DNA of 64,000 bases from NCBI GenBank assembly GCA_964035545.1, contig OZ037766.1:10797722-10861721 (forward strand), in the 5' to 3' direction. The notes under the pieces are model-generated. The model ran no database searches and was not told where the DNA came from. It saw nothing but the letters and a program-made list of their open reading frames with translations. The stretch is from Bugula neritina (Eukaryota; Bryozoa; Gymnolaemata; Cheilostomatida; Bugulidae). The translations under genes were made by a program, and so were the position numbers. Below, one piece after another: positions 55,524-64,000 of this stretch. Position 1 is the stretch's first letter, and every line of letters starts with the position of its first letter.

Positions 55524-58500
55524 TCAATACTCATCAATGTTGTCCCACGTTTGTTGTCTGGACTTCTTCTTTCCCTTCTTTGGTGTCGGCATTCTAAGAG
55601 CCTCCAGCTTGGTAGGCTTCCTCATACTAAGCTCGTCATTGTTGGTTGCATGGTGGGCGCCGTGCACCGCAGCCGCTCTGATGTCTGCACTCCTCGGCTG
55701 ATGTGAAGAACCTGACGGACTGCTACTTCCATTGGTATATATTGCAGCTCCTGAAGTGCTCCCTGGTAAGAAATGCAATACTTTATGCTGCAACTCATCA
55801 GTTGATTCTTATGAACACACTGTTTGGACCAGCTGCATAGGATTGTTCAACTTGATGATTTTATTACATTTTACATTACATTTTACATCATTACATTTTT
55901 ATTACCATAAAAATCAAATAAGAATAGAAAAGGTTTTCATCGTAGCAATAGCTAAATAAACAAATTCAAGCAGGTGGCACAAAGGATATTCCAAAATTTA
56001 TTAGACGCTATACAAAATTTTTAATAAAAAATACTCTCCTAAAATAATCTAAAAGTACAATATCTGATTCTCTCAACATTTTTGTCTACCTGCATATTTG
56101 CTTTGCTCAGTTTCACTCAGTAGTTTGCTTTGTCTGGTTGTCCTGAAATAGTTGCTAGGAGTATTTTCTCCAGATGTTAACTTCTGGTAGAATGCATCTT
56201 CTTCAGGATTTGGGTCATACACAGAGCGTCCATTACTAACATGGCGTGCACCAGGCTGTCTTCCCCCAGGTATCATTCCTAAAGAGATATCACAAGTAAA
56301 ACATATATAGAGTACATAGCATTTGTTGAGTGCACATCCTGTTGAAAGTTACAAGATTGAATACAATTTTCTAATTAGAAAGTATGCAGACAGTAAGCAT
56401 GGACTTTCACAAGTTTTCTGATTACTATTTTGAACAAGTCATAAAATTACCTGCAGCAGGTAAAGATGTTTTTTCTATTTTCATTGCAGGCAATATCCAT
56501 CTGCTTTCTTCATCATCATACACACACTCAGTTTTTATTCTAGTAAATAAGAGATCCATGAAATAAATAATAGTTTGTAGATATATTATGTTGTAAAATA
56601 ATTCAGTGAGGCCCATCTTTGATGTTATACCGCTAATCAATAACATAAACTCTTTTGAGAACATGATTCATGTGCTTATGCCATAGCATCTTATTTACAT
56701 TTTGCTCCAACAATATTCCTATTTGGATTATAATTAACTCTGCAAATCTGTATAAGAAAATGTTGAAAAAAGAATGGAGTGAACTTGAGTCAATTTCAAA
56801 ATGGCTGTTTCCTTGCCACAAACTACATGCAGATACATTTAGTTATTCAATACGTTTCCACTAGTAATTCATAATGAACTTACTTATCAAGGTTGCTGTA
56901 GTTGCAGTCGCGTCTAAGACAGGGATGTATCCTATCAAGAAGAGCTTGACTAAGTTCAGATTGTTTTTCTAGTTTACGAATCGTATCCAAATAATCGATT
57001 CTGTCAAATTCAAACTCTGACTGCAAGTCGGTGATGTCTCTTTGTAAAGCCTTGTTCTATAAAATATAGCAAACACTAATACATATAACTATATAGCAAA
57101 CACTAATACATATAACTATATAGCAAACACTAATACATATAACTATATAGCAAACACTAATACATATAACTATATAGCAAACACTAATACATATAACTAT
57201 ATAGCAAACACTAATACATATAACTATATAGTAAACACTAATACATATAACTATATAGCAAACACTAATACATATAACTATATAGTAAACACTAATGCAT
57301 ATAACTATATAGCAAACACTAATACATATAACTATATAGTAAACACTAATACATATAACTATATAGCAAACACTAATACATATAACTATATAGTAAACAC
57401 TAATACATATAACTATATAGCAAACACTAATACATATAACTAGTCAAATTGTTAGTATTAGCAGTTGGTAATCCCTTTTATCAACAAAATATATTTTTTA
57501 CAGTATGGCATGTTAAATATATACAGCATACAATCAGATAGCAGTACCTTTTCTTTTTCATTTTCGTATCGTTTTTTCATAGCTCTCAGTTCATCTTGTA
57601 CAGTGTCATATATTTCCACCATGATTCCATCATCATCACCTTTGGCAACAGCGTCTATAATGAAAAAAAGTTAAGAAATGACCGAAATAATGACTATCAA
57701 TAAATTTACCCAAAAACTAAGTATATATATTGTCCCGTTATTGATATCTACATGACAAAATATCATAATCATAATACATTATCACAATCATTATATACAA
57801 GAATAATATAATAATATAATGATATATACATAGAATAATAAATTTATTTATATAAATAGTATGCGTTAAAATATAAAGTTACTAAAATTAATGCAAAGAG
57901 TTTTATTACTGAGTTATACGTATGAATGTACATGTCTGCCAAACCTGCAAGAGCAAGACGCTTCTCCTCAGCATGACGCTTTTTCTTTCGTCTCCGTTCC
58001 TTAATCTCAGAATTACCCACAGCTTCTCCGCCAACCATCTGCTCTTGAAGCTCCTGTAACCTGTTGTGAAAATTTTGGCAAATCAACATTATAGGGGAAG
58101 AGGCTGTAACATGTTTATTTATTGCATCCTGTTATCTTCTATAATAAATTTAACTCTCAAAAATCTAGCTGAAAGGAATTATTGTTCAGTCTTCGAAATT
58201 TTCTCAGTGTATAAATTTGTATGCTCTTTGTTTTCATTTGAGGCATAACAGCATATTATAAGATGTACTGGGATTTTGCCTTCTCTGTGTAGCAACTGTT
58301 TTGTATGGATAAAAGAAACTTAAGAAGGCTATAAATCTAAAATACTATACTTCAGATACCTTCACAGTTCAACTGAAAATTGAATAAGTGTTTTAAAACA
58401 CAAGTATTTTATTTGACAAGGTTGTTCAAATTGACTAATTATATGAGATGGACCAGTGAGCTATAATTATTTTAGCTTACTAATATATAATGTAAAATAT

Positions 58501-61500
58501 TCTCTATTTCATTGCAATTAAACATCTCACAACAGTCAAGTTATAACTATTATAATGTATTTTCTGCTGCAAAAATTTTTTTTACAATACTGCATGCACT
58601 TTTATCTAAAGACAATAAGAAAGGTGTTGCATTGAAACCAATTTTAACTTCTTTATAATTTCGTTTTTCTACATGATATAAGTTTGACTAATAATAACAT
58701 ATATTGCTAAAAAATTCATTTATAGTGTATAAATCAATAATGTATATGGCAGCACTGTTTTTTATGAAAATGCATAAAACAGGTGAATATGTAATGAAAA
58801 TGATGTCCAAACAATAGAAAGTAAAAGCTAATCATATTCATTCTGCTAAAACGGGTGCAAATCAAAACAGAAAATTAAAATCTCAAAACAACAACAATGG
58901 ATACCTTTCAAATGCAATCACACGATCACTTTTAGAAGTCATACTAAAGATATCAAAGCATAGCATGTTATAGTATAGCATGCTATAGTATGGTATGTTA
59001 TAGCATAGTATGTTATAGTATGGTATGTTATAGCATAGCATGTTATAGTATAGTATGTTATAGAATAGCATGTTATAGTATAGTATGTTATAGAATAGCA
59101 TGTTATAGTATAGTATGTTATAGAATAGCATGTTATAGTATAGTATGTTATAGAATAGCATGTTATAGCATAGCATGTTAAAGTAGAGCATGATGTAGCA
59201 TAGCATGTTATCTCTAGTAAAGCTAAAACATAATTACAAATTTATGGCTTTGCATTATAATGATGCAAGACAGCAGCTTAAAGCTTTAATAGTGTTAACT
59301 GTTATTAAAGTCCTTATATTTAAATCACAACAACTAGTGTAATTGCGAGTAAATATGTATATACATAAACTTAAACAACTCGCTTTCTGTTTTATAAAGT
59401 TACTGCAACTGCTGCTATACGTCAACAAGAGAGGAAAAGCTAATCACACTAGCTGCTAAAGCAAAGTGACTACTACGAATCTGAAGCTATCAGCACAAAT
59501 ACATTAATATGTTCTATTTAAAAAGGTGATAAGTGAAAAAACCTGTACCTTTTCAGAGCTTCTGCCTGCTGCAGCACATCTGGTTTGTAATTCATATCCG
59601 AATTTCCATCAAAATCGCTGCCAGTGGGTGATGACCTGGGAGCAGAGGTGGGAGATGTTCGCTGCCTCTCACTGGTCACACTCTCCACTCTCATCACAGG
59701 ATCTGCTGAAAACCATGTAAGTTATATTGCTATACAGCTTCACCTCAACAGCTGTTACTATGACTTTGTATGTGTAGTTTCAAATCAAACATTAATTTTT
59801 AAAATAAAACATATTTTATGAAACTTTACCATTGAAGCTCAATTATGGTCTCATCAGTTAATTATAGTTACTACTATATTTAATTAGAAGTTCTCAAAGT
59901 TACAGTTGTGGTGATTGGGATTATGCAAATTCAGTATTATTTATGTCAACTCATATAAAAATGTTGCTTTTTAAATATATGAAAGTCATATTTATATTAT
60001 CAATTTATGCAAGTTTATGCAATAATCTAATACCTTAGGAATTTATTGAAATTGCATGTAATTTGACTTGTAACTAGTTTTTTTAAACTAGATAAATACT
60101 GTGTAGATATTAATTAGATGCTAGGTAAATATAATATTGATAATAAATCATGTCAACTTAAATCAACACAGAATTTACTACAAACCATTATTAGCTGGTT
60201 GATCTTCAGGGGGTAGAGCTTCATTATTATTTTCTACAATTACAGTATTGTATTTTATTATAACCTATCTCAATAATGCATCAAATGTACTTCATTATGA
60301 ACTACAAATCTAACCAAAGTTTACATACTGTATATAACACAACAATCATGAAATATAGGGTGCTGTGGAAACAGGAAAGTTTGTCAAAATATGCTCTTCT
60401 AGAGTTTAAGAACGTGAAATTTGTCTGTATTTGCATGGAAAGTGGGGTGTTTTCAGTCATTTGTGCAAAACCTACCACCATAAAAAAATTAATGAATTAT
60501 ATATTACTTGAAAATACAGCTACCAATAATTATCTTTAGCAAAATAAATGTGGATTCAAAAATTTAAAATGTAGACACTGGATAGCATTGCAGGTAAATT
60601 GAAATAGACTAATTAGTCAACATATTTTGGCAAACAAAATTAAACCCAGTGACCAACCACAATTCTGATAGGAAAAAGCTAAATGAGTTTCAGATTTTCA
60701 AATAGTTTTGCAAATAAAATGTGCATGTCATAGGCAGTATTAGTTACCGTAGTAACTGAAAACACCCCACAATATAATTGGCTGAATAAACCAGCAAGCA
60801 AATATATAAGAGAAGGTAACACATCACAGCATTGCTTGGAGCATAGCATGAACAATACCAACTATCCAGTACCTACCATATCCCAAGACTGAAATAAGTA
60901 AAAAGAATCAATCAAATTTAAGTAAGACTAAGTACATCTAAAGTTTACTTTAAATGATACCAGATCTTACTAAAAACAGTGACACATGTCATTATATACT
61001 CTTGAATGTAGTGATACATTTGATCAATCAAAACAATTTTCACTTTTTCAAACTTCAAATGCTTTGGTTTAACTTTCATAGTTATAACTACAGACATACT
61101 CGTACTAAGCCAAGTACAAGAAGAACAAGATTTTACCTTCAGATGTACGCGGAAGTAGACCGGCATGTTTCCCTTCTACATCTTGTATTTTGCTATCATA
61201 ATATTCCCTTAATTTATTCATATCCTCTTCTAGTTTGGACTTATTCACTCTTTCTTCTTCATATTTAGATTTGAGTTCTTCAAGCTGCATTTCATACTCC
61301 TACCAAATCCACATGATGTGAACATGTTATCTTATAATGCATCGTATAACTCACGCCATAAATGACTATTTAAATTTTATGCAATTGTAAGAGAAAAGTT
61401 GAAGAAAATTGCAGTAATTGTAATTATCAACAGGTCCTGCCACTAAATCCCATTTATTTTGCACAAATTTCGCTTCGTCCAGAAAATCTTGCAAAGACAG

Positions 61501-63607
61501 TTGCATGCTGCACATATTTTTTCCAAAATTCTATAATTAGCTTTATCTCTACCTTTCTAATCTCTTCCTTTTCTACTTCGAGTTCAGCTGAGTCTGTATC
61601 AGTCGTCGGTACTGTTTTGGGTTTGACTGGTTTAGAAACCGATGATGCATTTGCTATCAACGCATTTACTACAAACATTACAGGGAAAGATTTCACAGCT
61701 GTTGCTATGACTACAACTATAACAGCTACTCTTTAACAAGGGTAGACAATTTAAACATGTTCTAACATTGGTAATACATTTTAAACAAAGTAGGTGTTTA
61801 CAGTAAGGATGGCACGCAAAGGCTATTGGTTTTACAGGTATAAAGAGAGAGCACTTGAACATTGTCTATAACATACACTACTAGCACGCACACAATTTAT
61901 CAAACCTACAAGAATTTAGATGAGACTAGCAACTAGCTAATTCATGATCGAATAACTTATATTGTTTAAGGCATATGAATTGAACATAGCAAACTATAGG
62001 TACATGAACAAGATATGCTCATGGTTATTGCATTATAAAAAAATTCGTTTCAAGCTAGATTATCTAAGCAAATAAATCTTTAAATAAAATGAGAATAAAA
62101 TATTCTAGCTTGACTAGTGAGTAAAATATATGCTAGTTTGTAGAAGGCACACGGATTTCTATGGTAAATAAATTATTGTACTATATTATGATACAGATGA
62201 AATACCTGTGTTTGCTGAAGACAGCAATGCAGCCACTAGAGAAATCATAGTTTATAAGTATACACAAATAATATATCACAAAATGTTATTCATAAATATC
62301 CAAAATTATTGAAGGTAAAGTTTTTTACTCCAGCCACATGTATAATAAGTGAGATAAAATTTAAAAAACCAAGCTCAAGTCCAGCTGTTCAAACAAGAAA
62401 CCAATGTTGAAAGATTATTTAATTTACTTTCTTATTAATTTGGTAAAATGCTGTCCATTCAACAAAATTAATTTAGTTTGGCATTCTAATTTAAAAGATA
62501 AATTTATTTAAGTTCTGATACATCATAGGTTTAAAAAAACAGGACTTAATTTATTTGTTGGCCCAGAATAATATAATTTTAGATTTTTCACACTAATTCC
62601 AGTATAAATATAAACGGGATATAATATGATAAAAGATTTAAACTCACAGTCTATGTTTCCATCTCCCATCTGTCCAGCAAGCAGAGCTCTGAGTTTAGTT
62701 ATCTCCTCTTGATACTCCCGTAGCAGGGCGTCTTTTGGGTCTTCATTTATCTTGGGTTTATTCTTGATGTTTTTAGCTCGATTAGCATATCTATTTAATG
62801 ATAACACATTGCCCTTATCATAATAGTATAATGCATATTACATATATATAATAGTGTAATGCATATTACATATATATATAATAGTGTAATGCATATTACA
62901 ATAGTATAAGACATGTAATAGTGTACTACAATAGTATAAAACATGTAATAAAGGAAGAATAAACATCATTTTAACTCTGCTAACTAAGAATTGCAAGATC
63001 AAAAAATTAAGTAAAGCAACAATTTTGGTCTCCTTTTATGACTAAAGCTGACATTGTAACATAATGTGTCAGTAAACAGCATAGTAGGTAGGTCAAAGTT
63101 GTACCGATCCCTAAATGAATTATTACTATTCTGATACTTATATAAAATTAGGATAATTTCAATAAATATAAGACCATGTCATCATCCCCTAATCAGAAAA
63201 TCACAATTACATGATCTAAATAAAGTATGAAAACTATCATGGTATCACTGAAAACTCAACAGTTCTCAAGTTGCTAACTGTTACATGTATACTCAAAGTA
63301 TAGTGGTACCCACATGTGTATAAGACATAATGGTGTATAAGACATAATGGTGTATAAGACATTACATAGACACAATACCTGAGGGTGCTGAGTGTCTCAT
63401 CATAGTTATTATCAGCAGGTGAGAGACAGGCCACCATCAAAGTTTTAGTATTTCCTCCCAGCGAATCCTGCAGAAGTCTAGTCAATTTAGAGTCTCTGTA
63501 CGGTATATGTTTGGACTTGCCATCCACCAGGGCAGAGATCACGTTACCCAGTGCAGACAATGAGAGGTTGATCTTAGTGGCTTCTTTCAGTCTGTCACCT
63601 GTAGCTC
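55524..63607 (-). CDS. KIF17: Kinesin-like protein KIF17, C-terminal part (N-terminus outside window)
   Basis: Homodimeric kinesin-2 motor of ciliary and dendritic transport. Minus-strand exons: 63379-63607, 62648-62790, 62206-62235, 61553-61668, 61137-61299, 60186-60233, 59549-59705, 58905-58928, 57945-58060, 57548-57654, 56884-57056, 56451-56539, 56090-56278, 55524-55762; 606 residues. The first exon is the end of the motor domain ([39 protein letters not shown]). Next come the neck ([20 protein letters not shown]), coiled coils, and the family tail landmarks [53 protein letters not shown] and a basic end [19 protein letters not shown]. The first residues and ATP-binding loop lie beyond position 64000. 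A possible extra 12-nt exon is at 60877-60888. Confidence 0.94.
57064..57441. repeat. 27-bp tandem repeat in KIF17 intron
   Basis: About 14 copies of AGCAAACACTAATACATATAACTATAT, with some copies carrying AGTAAAC and one ATGCAT variant. It begins directly at the acceptor side of the exon ending at 57056, so the branch-point region of that intron lies in or next to the repeat. Confidence 0.95.
58960..59212. repeat. 15/30-bp tandem repeat in KIF17 intron
   Basis: Iterated TATAGTATAGTATGT / TATAGAATAGCATGT half-units forming a 30-bp higher-order unit, most regular at about 59040-59165. It lies just upstream, in gene orientation, of the 24-nt exon 58905-58928. Both strands remain open in several frames, giving repetitive pseudo-proteins that are not genes. 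Confidence 0.93.
62820..62912. repeat. Short tandem repeat in KIF17 intron
   Basis: About three copies of a unit ATAGTGTAATGCATATTACA followed by a TATATA run, in the intron between the motor and neck exons. The GTAATGCATATTAC core is itself palindromic. Confidence 0.8.
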
Positions 63608-64000
63608 CTACAAATACATACACACATAGTAGCTATATTGTTTACTGATAATCACTTTTGAGCATACAAGCACTAGAGAGTTGTACCTTTACTTCACAGC
63701 GAAGTTCAAACTACCATTGGTGGTAAAAGCATGAGTTCCGCTTAAGACAATAATGTGCAAAAAATAAATGGTTTTCAATTAAGTCGAGATTTTAATTGTT
63801 TAAGTTTAGTTTTGCTGGATGTGTGAATTTCTTGACTTTATTAATTACTTTCTTAAATATGGAAATTGTTAAAAACAAATTTTTCATTTAAGATAAAGCA
63901 AATATTAATGATGAGACTCAAAATTATTCAGTCAACATGAGTCCAAGTTTTACTGTTTGTGATTTAAGCCAGCTTTAAGAAGATGCATGTGTAAAGCACT
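63608..64000. other. KIF17 intron, window edge
   Basis: AT-rich DNA upstream, in gene orientation, of the first visible KIF17 exon. No further motor-domain exon was recognised before the window ends. Confidence 0.6.

Noticed and set aside
57064-57441. CRISPR-like array
   Set aside because: Units are directly contiguous without spacers and lie in an intron of an animal gene; it is a minisatellite.
58883-59206. Tyr/Asn/Cys-rich repetitive frames on both strands
   Set aside because: They are readings of a 15/30-bp intronic tandem repeat, with no codon or family signal.

Overview
This is a window of an AT-rich, intron-dense animal (metazoan) nuclear genome. The evidence is GT-AG split genes with short phase-matched exons, animal-type genes (calpain-7, the thiolase part of SCPx, SRSF1, NUP58, an XK-related protein, KIF17, a GPI-anchored Ly6/uPAR protein) and animal transposon classes (a PHD-containing CR1-like LINE, Ty3-like LTR, hAT, Tc1, Harbinger-like MITEs, a tRNA-derived SINE). 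I cannot name the phylum. No operon-like or bacterial gene organisation is seen. All gene models were built by reading splice sites by eye. In every complete model the exon lengths sum to a multiple of three.

Layout: (1) 1931-11929 (+), complete calpain-7 in 19 exons, 801 aa, with the catalytic Cys/His/Asn present. (2) 13193-15105 (-), a 4-exon, 176-aa secreted three-finger (Ly6/uPAR) protein with signal peptide and GPI-type tail, too fragmented to show as a long ORF. (3) 15106-21706, long intergenic DNA with simple repeats. (4) 21707-29954 (+), a peroxisomal thiolase of the SCPx type in 6 exons, ending in the peroxisomal signal SKL and lacking an SCP2 domain. Its second intron carries a complete 5.3-kb LTR retrotransposon with two seemingly identical 404-bp LTRs, a CATTC target duplication, gag, pol and a well-formed candidate -1 frameshift signal. 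(5) 31054-32689 (-), an SRSF1-type SR splicing factor. (6) About 33165-39525, a nest of repeats: an intact CR1-like LINE inserted into an older LINE copy, which itself holds two MITEs. (7) 40126-48954 (+), nucleoporin p58 in 14 exons. (8) 50138-54959 (+), an XK-related membrane protein in 2 exons; its intron holds a hAT-type element interrupted by a dead Tc1 element, then a long palindromic MITE. (9) 55524-63607 (-), the C-terminal two thirds of kinesin KIF17, continuing beyond the window.

The host genes are unrelated housekeeping or cell-biology genes and do not form a pathway. SCPx and SRSF1 are convergent, as are XKR and KIF17. The most notable items are the young LTR element with its frameshift signal and unusually GC-rich coding region, the Ly6/uPAR gene, the thiolase-only SCPx, the datable transposon nests, a three-copy SINE family, and frame-preserving small exons in KIF17 and NUP58. 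I found nothing that I can defend as a wholly new biological system.
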